From NCBI RefSeq assembly GCF_900096995.1, contig NZ_OANT01000002.1, forward strand, positions 124,001 to 188,000: a stretch of 64,000 nucleotides of DNA, given 5' to 3'. Within the stretch, counting starts at the first letter, position 1. Each line of letters opens with the position of its first letter. Both the position numbers and the translations under genes were made by a program. Of this stretch, positions 19,337 through 26,712 are shown in pieces. Source of the DNA: Acinetobacter puyangensis (GTDB taxonomy: Bacteria > Pseudomonadota > Gammaproteobacteria > Pseudomonadales > Moraxellaceae). The notes below the pieces were generated by a model, which saw nothing but the letters and a program-made list of their open reading frames with translations, was not told the DNA's origin and did not search any database.

Positions 19337-20752
19337 TTAGAACGATACCATTTTTCCCGGATTAATCCATGCACCAAGGCCATAAGCACCTTTGGCAATT
19401 GGAATCGCCATTGGGGCAAGTTCCCGTCCGAGCAGGATATCTTTGTGGGGAATTTTGGTCAGCATTTCAAAGTCGTCTGAGTGCCCGATAAAATCATCGG
19501 AAATGGCTTTACCGATCCGCACAGTTTGCGCGACACCATGACCACTCCAGCCATGAACCGCATAAATTGGAAATTTTTCACCTGATTTACGACTGTCAAC
19601 AGCGCCGTTATAGGTTAAATCTGTTTCTCCACTCCAGACAAAATCCAGTTCTACTGACTTAAGTTGTGGGAAAACATGATTAATCCGGCCCAGTAAATAT
19701 TGATAGGTTTTTTCTGGATTCCAACAACTGCCTGTACCTTGTCCGCCAAATAATAAGCGATTGTTAGAAACACCACGATAGTAATCAATCTGGAATTGGG
19801 TGTCGTATACCGGAAAATCAGATGGAATAAGTTCTTTTAAATCTACTTCCAAAGGCGCAGTGGTACTGACATAGGTAAAGAATGGAATGGTGGTTTGTGT
19901 GTTTGAAGACAGTAATTTAAAAGAGGCATGATGCACTGCAATCACTACACTTTTGCGCGCTTTAATTACACCTTGTGCTGTCTTGACATAAATACCATCG
20001 GCAGTTTCCTCAATTTCAGTTACTTCTGTTTGTTCATAGACCTGTCCGCCATTTTTACAGAAGCCATAAATTAAGCCACGGGTAAGGGCGAGCGGATGAA
20101 TCTGACCGCCAAGATGGTCAATCAAACCACCAAAATAGCAATCTGAATTGAGGTAGCCTTGTAATTCGTGTTTACCAACAATCTGGGTATGAGCTTCACC
20201 TAAAAATTTGCGTGCATCCGCACCTTGGGTTAAACCAATTAAATGACCTTCATGCACTGCCGCAGTAATATGACCTTTTTTACGTTGTAAGGATAAGTCG
20301 TATTTTTCGATGATCTCATCAATTAAAGACATGGCTTCTGTCGAGGTGAAATGCCACAGTTTTTTTGCATCTTCAGTGCTGAAATGCTGAATCATTTCTT
20401 CTGCTTCCCAGCGCGCAAGCCCCGGCGTCAGTTGACCGCCATTACGTCCCGAAGCGGCACTGCCAATCCGGTTCTTTTCGACTAAAATGGTGTCCACGCC
20501 TTGTTCCGAGAGATGCAATGCTGTGGAGGAACCCAGCAAGCCTCCGCCAATGACTACCACATCACATTCCAGATCATGCGATAATGTGTCAAAGCAATGC
20601 CATTCCTGTAGCGAGCTTTCGTAGTAATTGGCTGGATTATCCAGTTCTGCCCGTTGTGGATTGACCCAATTCCACTCTTTATCCATCTTGTTGTGGATAC
20701 TGTTTCTAAACTCAACATCATCTAGAATGACAGGTTTATTTATAGTTTGCAT
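19337..20752 (-). CDS. puuB: FAD-dependent oxidoreductase, PuuB-like
   Basis: A 471-residue flavoprotein of the D-amino-acid oxidase fold, closest in character to gamma-glutamylputrescine oxidase (PuuB). The FAD motif CDVVVIGGGLLGSSTALHLSEQGV is near residue 63, and GSAASGRNGGQLTPGLARWEAEEM follows as in the PuuB/OrdL group. The C-terminal FAD-binding end contains YAVHGWSGHGVAQTVRIGKAI. GGAG seven bases upstream supports the ATG at 20752. It follows the PuuP-like permease gene by 30 bases on the same strand, which supports uptake and oxidation of a polyamine or related amine. Exact substrate is inferred. Confidence 0.82.
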   Translation of the reverse strand: MQTINKPVILDDVEFRNSIHNKMDKEWNWVNPQRAELDNPANYYESSLQEWHCFDTLSHDLECDVVVIGGGLLGSSTALHLSEQGVDTILVEKNRIGSAASGRNGGQLTPGLARWEAEEMIQHFSTEDAKKLWHFTSTEAMSLIDEIIEKYDLSLQRKKGHITAAVHEGHLIGLTQGADARKFLGEAHTQIVGKHELQGYLNSDCYFGGLIDHLGGQIHPLALTRGLIYGFCKNGGQVYEQTEVTEIEETADGIYVKTAQGVIKARKSVVIAVHHASFKLLSSNTQTTIPFFTYVSTTAPLEVDLKELIPSDFPVYDTQFQIDYYRGVSNNRLLFGGQGTGSCWNPEKTYQYLLGRINHVFPQLKSVELDFVWSGETDLTYNGAVDSRKSGEKFPIYAVHGWSGHGVAQTVRIGKAISDDFIGHSDDFEMLTKIPHKDILLGRELAPMAIPIAKGAYGLGAWINPGKMVSF

Positions 20753-20782
20753 TGCAATACTCCGATAGAAATAATCAATTCA

Positions 20783-22114
20783 TTAACATGCTTCATTGAT
20801 GGTAATATTCTGTTTTGTCAGCTTTTTATAGATAAATAAAGCCAGACCAAAAGTCAGCCAGATAAAACCAAACTGTAATGCGGCTGCATCAAGGTTGAAC
20901 CATAAACACACAATAGTGAGTACAGATAACCACGGTACAATCAGATTAAGAAAAATATTTTTGATGCCATATCTTTGCTTTTGTTTGATATAAAAAAACA
21001 TAAAGACTGAGAAATTTACTGCGGTAAAGGCGATCAGGGCACCAAAGCTAATCAGGCTGACTACAGTATCCAGACTCAGGAAAATCGCCAGACAGGAAAT
21101 TAAACCAATGACCAATACTGAATAAATTGGTGTTCCAAATCTTCGACTGGTTTGTCCGAAAATCGCTTTTGGAAAAATATTATCGCGTCCCATAATATGC
21201 ATAAGGCGTGAGGCACTGGCGTGGGTTGCTAGTCCAGAAGCAAAGGTATTCATGATTTGTCCGCATAAAAATACTGACTGGAAAAACACGCCACCAACAT
21301 ATAAAACGATTTCTGGTAATGCTTCCGATGGATTATTGAAGCGCAGATTATTGGGAAAATAGAGTTGGATAAACCATGAAGCGGTAAAAAAGATGCAGCC
21401 GCCAATCAGGGTGGTTAAAATAACTGCCCGTGGAATGGTTTTTTGCGGGTCTTTGGTTTCATGCGACATGGTGGTGACGGCATCAAAACCTAGATAGGAA
21501 AAGCAGAGAATAGATGCACCTGCAACCAGTGGGGCAATCGAGTGATCACCATTGATCAAAGGTGTGACAGTCAATACATGTTCATAGCCTTGACTTGTGC
21601 CTATGCCTTTAATCACCAGATAGACAAATACCATCATCAGGAGTGTTGGAGCCAGCACAAAAATCAGGCTAATATTGGCAAGAATGTGGATTCTAAAGCA
21701 ATTGATCAGCGTCACTACCGATGTGGCAATCAACACCCAAGCCCAATAGGGTATGCTGGGGAAAAGTGCTTCCAGATAGATTGCAATCAATAATGCATTA
21801 ATAAGGGGTAACAAAATATAATCCAGTAATGCGCACCAACCCACCATGAATCCGGCATTTGTACCACAACTATCAGTGGTATAAGTATAGGCAGAACCCG
21901 GTTTGGCAGAAAAACGACTGAATCGGGCATAACTAAAGGCGGTGAGTAACATAGCCACCAGTGCGAGCAAGTAGGCTAGAGGTACACGACCATTCGTGAT
22001 GCCAGAAACAATACCGAAGGTATCAAATACCGTCATTGGCGTCATATATGCGATACCAATAATCAATACTTGCCATAATGATAGTTTTTTACGCTGAATA
22101 TCATTATCGTGCAT
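20783..22114 (-). CDS. puuP: APC-family permease, PuuP-like
   Basis: A 443-residue inner-membrane transporter with about 12 helices. It follows the putrescine importer PuuP closely: LSLWQVLIIGIAYMTPMTVFDTFGIVSG at the start, GFMVGWCALLDYILLPLIN, FSYLGFDAVTT, and the stretch ASGLATHASASRLMHIMGRDN. It should import putrescine or a similar amine by proton symport. It is the first gene of a two-gene unit with the puuB-like oxidase. The start has only a weak ribosome-binding site. The 95-base gap to the divergent HTH gene contains both promoters. Confidence 0.88.
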   Translation of the reverse strand: MHDNDIQRKKLSLWQVLIIGIAYMTPMTVFDTFGIVSGITNGRVPLAYLLALVAMLLTAFSYARFSRFSAKPGSAYTYTTDSCGTNAGFMVGWCALLDYILLPLINALLIAIYLEALFPSIPYWAWVLIATSVVTLINCFRIHILANISLIFVLAPTLLMMVFVYLVIKGIGTSQGYEHVLTVTPLINGDHSIAPLVAGASILCFSYLGFDAVTTMSHETKDPQKTIPRAVILTTLIGGCIFFTASWFIQLYFPNNLRFNNPSEALPEIVLYVGGVFFQSVFLCGQIMNTFASGLATHASASRLMHIMGRDNIFPKAIFGQTSRRFGTPIYSVLVIGLISCLAIFLSLDTVVSLISFGALIAFTAVNFSVFMFFYIKQKQRYGIKNIFLNLIVPWLSVLTIVCLWFNLDAAALQFGFIWLTFGLALFIYKKLTKQNITINEAC

Positions 22115-22209
22115 TTTAATTTAACCCAATATCTATTAATATGCAAATGCAGTTTGCAACAAGTGTGCCATATATAGTTTTTATTTAAATTTTAAAGTGA
22201 GGTAGAAAG

Positions 22210-22569
22210 ATGGCGAAATATCCAATTGAAATTAGACGTGCGGCAATTAAAGCATATAAAGAAACAGATTATAAAGTTGCGGTATGCAAACAGTTTGATA
22301 TTTCCAGAGTGACACTGGATGCATGGATCAAGCTTGAAGAAGAAACCGGAGATTTGCATCCCAAACCTGCAAAAAAACGCGGTGCATCTACCCATATCAA
22401 GGACTGGTACGCATTTGAAAAATTTGTTAAAAATATAAAATTTAAAAATATCAGTGATTTGGTTGTATTATTTGAACAGGAATTTGGTTATGAAGTGTCC
22501 TATGCAGTACTGGTACGTGCGATACATGTTTTGGGCTTGCGCCGTCGAAAAGGCCGTTTTTATGGCTAA
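22210..22569 (+). CDS. Stand-alone double helix-turn-helix protein (IS630 transposase N-terminal type)
   Basis: A 119-residue basic protein. Residues about 4-50 (IEIRRAAIKAYKETDYKVAVCKQF, then DISRVTLDAWIKLEE) form a homeodomain-like helix-turn-helix. The linker LHPKPAKKRG resembles the Lys-Pro-rich linker of IS630-type transposases, and residues about 62-112 (ending SYAVLVRAIHVLGLRRRKGRFYG) form a second one. The DDE catalytic domain that normally follows is absent: the gene stops with TAA and no continuing frame was seen downstream, so this looks domesticated rather than freshly broken. GAGG upstream gives a good start. It lies 62 bases before a 22-bp-phased repeat array that it might bind (inference). 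Confidence 0.75.
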   Translation: MAKYPIEIRRAAIKAYKETDYKVAVCKQFDISRVTLDAWIKLEEETGDLHPKPAKKRGASTHIKDWYAFEKFVKNIKFKNISDLVVLFEQEFGYEVSYAVLVRAIHVLGLRRRKGRFYG

Positions 22570-23087
22570 TTGCGCCTGAAATATGCAGTCAATGAGGCAT
22601 GATATAGCCTAAAAAATGTAGAGGTAGTTGTATTAAAAAGTAAATAATAAAAGTAAAAAATATAAATTTAAAATATTAAAAACGTAAAATTAAATGATTA
22701 AAAACGTAAGGTGTATTTATTAAAAATGTAAATTAATTAAATTAAAAACGTAAATTAATTAAATTAAAAAAGTAATGTTTTATTATTAAAAAAGTAAACT
22801 ATATAAATTAAAAATGTAATTTTAATTAATTAATAATGTAAAGTTATTATATTAAAAAGGTAAATTTAAATTATTAAAAATGTAAAGTATAATTATTAAA
22901 AAGTTAAATTGGAGAGGGGAACTACAAGGATAGAAGAACTTTTTTGATGCACGACAACAGAATAAAAGCTAGGATTGCACAACAATGAAGCAGTTGGTTT
23001 TTCATGATTTGCACTGGCTTATACTTGGCTTGATGATATAACCTATGTTCTGTTTATTTTTTTCATGTTTGCCCAAGGGAAGAATTG
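22570..23087. other. 518-base gene-free region holding the repeat array
   Basis: Besides the array, the part from 22908 to 23087 contains no credible ORF and no hairpin terminator. The base content changes sharply at the array edge, from almost pure A/T to mixed sequence starting at GGAGAGGGG (22911). The promoter of the glycosylase-like gene should lie here. Confidence 0.6.
22632..22907 (+). repeat. 22-bp-phased array of a 13-base motif
   Basis: The motif ATTAAAAANGTAA starts at 22675, 22697, 22719, 22741, 22763, 22785, 22807, 22829, 22851, 22873 and 22895, exactly 22 bases apart each time. Nine copies match all fixed positions; those at 22829 and 22895 each have one mismatch. Two decayed copies precede (22653 with three mismatches, 22632 lacking one base), giving 13 units in about 276 bases. 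The ninth base takes all four values, and the nine-base linkers differ except for one identical pair (ATTAATTAA at 22732 and 22754). The motif is not palindromic, so all copies point the same way. A-tracts spaced about two helical turns apart should curve the DNA. It is not CRISPR: units are too short and spacers too few. Confidence 0.92.
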
Positions 23088-23675
23088 ATGACGCCAGAGA
23101 TAGAACAACATCCCTTAGCCCCTTTTTTGCCTCAAAATGCCAAGCTTTTGATGTTAGGAAGTTTTCCACCACCCAAACAACGTTGGAAAATGGATTTTTA
23201 CTATCCAAATTTTCAAAATGATATGTGGCGTATTCTCGGTTTAATCTTTTTTCAAAACAAAGATTATTTCATTGATCATGCTGCGAAAAATTTTAATTTA
23301 TCTTTAATACAGGCATTTTTAAATGAACAGGGAATTGCAATCTATGATACTGCTGAGCAGATTGTACGTCTAAAAGGCAATGCTTCAGATCAGTTTTTAC
23401 AGATCGAAAAGGCAACAGATATTCCGCACTTGTTGCAGCACATTCCCTTATGCCGGCATATTATGACCACAGGTGACAAAGCTACCGATACATTGATGAC
23501 GGTTTTAACTGAAGACACGGTTAAACCTACCTTACAGCACAGTAGTCGCACATGGATCAATGGTCAGGAAATCTTCTTGCATCGCATGCCGTCCTCATCA
23601 AGAGCCTATCCGTTGGCTCTAGATAAAAAAGCAGAACAATATGCGGCTTTTTTTCGGTCAATTGGCATGCTGTGA
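23088..23675 (+). CDS. Uracil-DNA-glycosylase-superfamily protein
   Basis: A 195-residue protein of the UDG fold. Motif 1 is LLMLGSFPPPKQRWKMDFYYPNFQNDMWRI near residue 20-50, where the Gly-Ser-Pro-Pro turn and the Tyr/Phe-rich strand form the base pocket; the last motif is LHRMPSSSRAYPL near residue 168. The DNA-hypoxanthine or uracil glycosylase groups share this pattern, but the substrate is not determined. AAGGGA upstream supports ATG 23088. It is a single gene between the repeat array and the convergent sulfide regulator. Confidence 0.72.
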   Translation: MTPEIEQHPLAPFLPQNAKLLMLGSFPPPKQRWKMDFYYPNFQNDMWRILGLIFFQNKDYFIDHAAKNFNLSLIQAFLNEQGIAIYDTAEQIVRLKGNASDQFLQIEKATDIPHLLQHIPLCRHIMTTGDKATDTLMTVLTEDTVKPTLQHSSRTWINGQEIFLHRMPSSSRAYPLALDKKAEQYAAFFRSIGML

Positions 23676-23722
23676 TTATTTTTGGCAGCTCTATCGGGTG
23701 GTGGATTCACGCTTGGAATGCA

Positions 23723-24037
23723 TCACTGACAATATAAACCATATAAGGTTTGCATAATGACCAAAACTTTTTCATCGCTAATCTGATAAAAAATCTGTTT
23801 GCCATCGCGTCGTGTTTCAACCAGATTGGATTTTCTGAGCACAGTAAGTTGTTGCGATAATGTGGGCTGATGAATATCGGTCATCTTTTCGATGTTATGT
23901 ACATTGATTTCACCATTAATCAGTACGCATAAGATTTTTAAACGGTCAGGATTGGACAACACTTTTAGGCAGTCTGTCACGATGTTAATTTTGTTAAAGT
24001 CAATTTGCATCTGTTTTTCTGATGGAAGCATTTGCAA
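23723..24037 (-). CDS. ArsR-family persulfide sensor (BigR/YgaV-like)
   Basis: A 104-residue winged-helix repressor. The ArsR core is clear: LKVLSNPDRLKILCVLINGE, then the recognition helix in HQPTLSQQLTVLRKSNLV and the wing ETRRDGKQIFYQI. Cys in KILC and Cys in the last residues LYCQ match the two cysteines that form a di- or tetrasulfide bridge in BigR, SqrR and YgaV, so a reactive-sulfur sensor is likely. It is divergent from two YeeE/YedE genes and a persulfide dioxygenase gene, the usual BigR regulon. A TTG at 24037 has AAGGGA six bases upstream; the ATG at 24031 lies 12 bases away, so the TTG may be the real start. Confidence 0.85.
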   Translation of the reverse strand: MQMLPSEKQMQIDFNKINIVTDCLKVLSNPDRLKILCVLINGEINVHNIEKMTDIHQPTLSQQLTVLRKSNLVETRRDGKQIFYQISDEKVLVIMQTLYGLYCQ

Positions 24038-24076
24038 TACAAATCCCTTAAAATAGACATTGATTAATATATAAAA

Positions 24077-24096
24077 TTATATAATATTTAATATAA
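24077..24096. promoter_or_regulatory. Candidate operator of the sulfide regulator
   Basis: TTATATAATATTTAATATAA has six-base inverted ends (TTATAT and ATATAA). It lies in the 104-base gap between the divergent regulator and transporter genes. BigR-type sites are AT-rich imperfect palindromes. In such AT-rich DNA it could be chance. Confidence 0.35.
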
Positions 24097-24141
24097 AATT
24101 GTAACAATGAAAATGAAAGATAAAAACCAAGGAGCAATAGC

Positions 24142-24555
24142 ATGCACGATTTCCTGCTGGCATTCATTGGCGGTACGATGCTTGGTTTAAGTGTCGTGGG
24201 CTATTTATATGTAAATGGGCGAATTGCAGGGATTAGTGGACTCATTGCTCAGGTTCTCGATAAACAAACAATTTTCACCACGCCTGCTTTATATTTTTTA
24301 ATGGGCTTATTGATTACACCATTTTTTTACCGCATGTTTATCACGCCTGATATTGAGATCAAACAATCACCTTTATTATTGGTTATTGCCGGCTTGCTGG
24401 TCGGAATAGGTACCCGAATGGGCAGTGGTTGTACCAGTGGACACGGGATTTGTGGTATCAGCCGTTTATCTAAACGTTCGATGGTCGCAACATTGAGCTT
24501 TATGCTATTTGGGTTTATCACTGTGTTTGTGATACGCCATGTAATCGGGGGATAA
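24142..24555 (+). CDS. YeeE/YedE-family transporter subunit 1
   Basis: A 137-residue inner-membrane protein with about four helices. The family motif is in GTRMGSGCTSGHGICGISRLS near residue 92-112, where the conserved Cys residues take part in thiosulfate or sulfur transport in YeeE relatives. AAGGAG upstream sets the start. It is one half of the split two-gene form found next to BigR in many proteobacteria (also called PmpA/PmpB). The next gene starts three bases after its stop. Confidence 0.88.
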   Translation: MHDFLLAFIGGTMLGLSVVGYLYVNGRIAGISGLIAQVLDKQTIFTTPALYFLMGLLITPFFYRMFITPDIEIKQSPLLLVIAGLLVGIGTRMGSGCTSGHGICGISRLSKRSMVATLSFMLFGFITVFVIRHVIGG

Positions 24556-24558
24556 TGC

Positions 24559-24978
24559 ATGAAAAATTTCGCAGCGTTTATCTTCGGAGCGATATTTGCT
24601 TTAGGCTTAATAATTTCAGGTATGTCTAATCCTGAGAAAGTATTAAATTTTCTGGATATTTTGGGTGATTGGGATGCGAGTCTGGCATTCGTTATGGCAG
24701 GCGCAATTTTGATTGCCTTTATCCCTTTTCAAAAAGTGGTAAGAAACCCGCAAGCCAAAACATGTTTTAATGAGAAAATACAGTTACCCGACAAGCAAAA
24801 TATCGATAAAAAATTATTGGTGGGGAGTGCCTTGTTTGGCATTGGTTGGGGAATTGCGGGTATTTGTCCTGCACCAGCTCTGACTTTGATCGGCTTAGGC
24901 CATTTTCAATCTTTATATTTTATTATTGCAATGCTGATTGGTATGCGGTTGTATGCCCGTATTGCAAGAGGGCAATAA
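24559..24978 (+). CDS. YeeE/YedE-family transporter subunit 2
   Basis: A 139-residue inner-membrane protein forming the second half of the split YeeE/YedE pair. It starts MKNFAAFIFGAIFALGLIISGMSNPEKVLNFLDI, and the second Cys motif is in GIGWGIAGICPAPALTLIG near residue 95-113. A purine-rich GGGGGA gives the ribosome-binding site within the end of the previous gene. Its stop is one base from the start of the dioxygenase gene, so all three are one operon. Role: inferred transport of sulfur species. Confidence 0.88.
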   Translation: MKNFAAFIFGAIFALGLIISGMSNPEKVLNFLDILGDWDASLAFVMAGAILIAFIPFQKVVRNPQAKTCFNEKIQLPDKQNIDKKLLVGSALFGIGWGIAGICPAPALTLIGLGHFQSLYFIIAMLIGMRLYARIARGQ

Positions 24979-24979
24979 T

Positions 24980-25852
24980 ATGCATGCACAGCCGATTGTT
25001 AAAGATTTTTTTGATGAGGACACCAATACCTATAGCTATGTGGTGATTGATCCGGCAAGCCAATACTGTGCCATTATCGACAGTGTTTTAAATTATGATG
25101 CGGCATCGGCAACCACAAAAACCACACATGCTGATGAGATTATTGCCTTTATTCATACCCAAAAGTTGAACGTACAATGGATTCTGGAAACCCATGTGCA
25201 TGCCGACCATCTCACTGCCTCACAATATTTAAAATCTAAATTGGGTGGCCAGATTGCCATGAGTCATAACATTGCTGTGGTACAAGAGACTTTTGCCGAA
25301 ATTTATCATGTCAATCTGGCAGCTTTAAAAGCGCATCATGGTTTTGATTATTTATTTAAAGATTATGAACAATTTAAAATTGGCGAAATGATTGCCTATA
25401 ATATTCCCACACCTGGGCATACGCCTGCCTGTTTAAGTTATGTGATTGGCGATGCAGTTTTTGTCGGGGATACCTTGTTTATGCCGGACTATGGTACAGC
25501 TCGTTGTGATTTCCCAAAAGGCAGTGCAGCACAGCTTTATGATTCTGTACAAAAAATATTTGAATTGCCTGATGCCACGCGTATGTATTTATGTCATGAC
25601 TATTTACCAGAAGGGCGTGAACAGTATTGTTGTCAGACGGATATTAAAACCCAGAAAAACAATAATATTCATATTCATCAAGGGATTCAAAAACAACAGT
25701 TTGTTGCAATGCGGCAACAACGGGATGCCACACTTGATATGCCAAAATTAATTTTGCCTTCAATTCAAATCAATATGGATGCCGGACGCTTTCCGGAACC
25801 TGAAAGTAATGGGATTCGTTACTTAAAACTACCGCTGAATTATTTTAACTAG
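24980..25852 (+). CDS. Persulfide dioxygenase-like metallo-beta-lactamase-fold protein
   Basis: A 290-residue protein of the glyoxalase-II/ETHE1 group that oxidises glutathione persulfide to sulfite. The iron-binding motif is ETHVHADHLTA near residue 66-76 (His-x-His-x-Asp-His), followed by PGHTPACLSYVIGDAVFVGDTLFMPDYGTARCDF and LCHDYLP, in the order of the ETHE1/Blh family. No rhodanese domain is fused. The start at 24980 (MHAQPIVKDFFDEDTNTYSY) has GAGGG upstream; the longer frame to 24938 overlaps the transporter gene and lacks homology. Last gene of the sulfide operon. Confidence 0.92.
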   Translation: MHAQPIVKDFFDEDTNTYSYVVIDPASQYCAIIDSVLNYDAASATTKTTHADEIIAFIHTQKLNVQWILETHVHADHLTASQYLKSKLGGQIAMSHNIAVVQETFAEIYHVNLAALKAHHGFDYLFKDYEQFKIGEMIAYNIPTPGHTPACLSYVIGDAVFVGDTLFMPDYGTARCDFPKGSAAQLYDSVQKIFELPDATRMYLCHDYLPEGREQYCCQTDIKTQKNNNIHIHQGIQKQQFVAMRQQRDATLDMPKLILPSIQINMDAGRFPEPESNGIRYLKLPLNYFN

Positions 25853-25932
25853 GCCGTTTAATCCTACTGTAATGCTTGATTTTTATGCTATCTTTACTTT
25901 ACATCAGCAATAATGAATCAGGTTGGACAGGT

Positions 25933-26712
25933 ATGTCGGCAAAACAACATATTATTTTAATTCATGGGACATGGTGTACAGGGGATTCTTGGGGGGATTT
26001 TGTCCCTGCTTTGCAGGCATTGGGTTTAACGGTTCATACCCCGACTTTACGTTATCATGATTTGCCGATGGCAGAAGGTGCAGAAAAAGTTGCCTCTGTT
26101 AGTCTAATAGATTATGTGGATGATTTAAGCCAGTTACTTTTATCACTGGACAGCCCACCCATTATTTTGGGACATTCACTCGGTGGATTGTTGGCACAAT
26201 TACTGGCTGCCCGACATCCGGATTATCATAAGGGTGTTGTATTATTGGGACCTGCACCGATGGCAGGTATTTTTGCATTATATCCCACCATGTTGGCAGC
26301 ATTTTATCGGCATTATTTACAATGGGGTTTCTGGAAAAAGCCTTTGTTTCCTACCGAAGATCGAGTCTTTAAGTATTGCATGAATCATCAGCCGGAACAT
26401 TTACGTCAGCAATTTTATCAAAGCTTGGTGGCAGAATCCGGACGGGTCTATGCCGAAATAGCATTTTGGTTTTTGGATCGAAAAAAAGCAGCAACTGTCG
26501 ATACCGATGCAATCCAAACCCCGGTACTGGTGATTTCCGGAACGGATGATAAAATTGTGGTAGCAAAAATAGCCAAAGCCACAGCAAAAAAATATAAAAA
26601 CGCCACCTATATTGAGTTAAAAGGTTCGGACCATATGTATGACATGGGACAATTTATGCCGCAAACTGTAGCATTGATTGATACATGGATGCAGCAGTAT
26701 CATTTTAAATAA
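25933..26712 (+). CDS. Alpha/beta hydrolase
   Basis: A 259-residue alpha/beta-fold hydrolase. Oxyanion region LIHGTWCTGDSW at the start, nucleophile Ser in GHSLGGLLA near residue 90, acid probably Asp in ISGTDDKIV and His in KGSDHMYDMGQF. No signal peptide. The substrate is unknown. ATG 25933 is preferred over 25876, because the longer N-terminus has no hydrolase character. The stop codon touches the first, decayed CRISPR repeat. Confidence 0.85.
   Translation: MSAKQHIILIHGTWCTGDSWGDFVPALQALGLTVHTPTLRYHDLPMAEGAEKVASVSLIDYVDDLSQLLLSLDSPPIILGHSLGGLLAQLLAARHPDYHKGVVLLGPAPMAGIFALYPTMLAAFYRHYLQWGFWKKPLFPTEDRVFKYCMNHQPEHLRQQFYQSLVAESGRVYAEIAFWFLDRKKAATVDTDAIQTPVLVISGTDDKIVVAKIAKATAKKYKNATYIELKGSDHMYDMGQFMPQTVALIDTWMQQYHFK

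Noticed and set aside
22632..22907. The 22-bp array as a CRISPR array
   Set aside because: Conserved core 13 bases and linkers of only nine bases; no leader or spacer of protospacer length.
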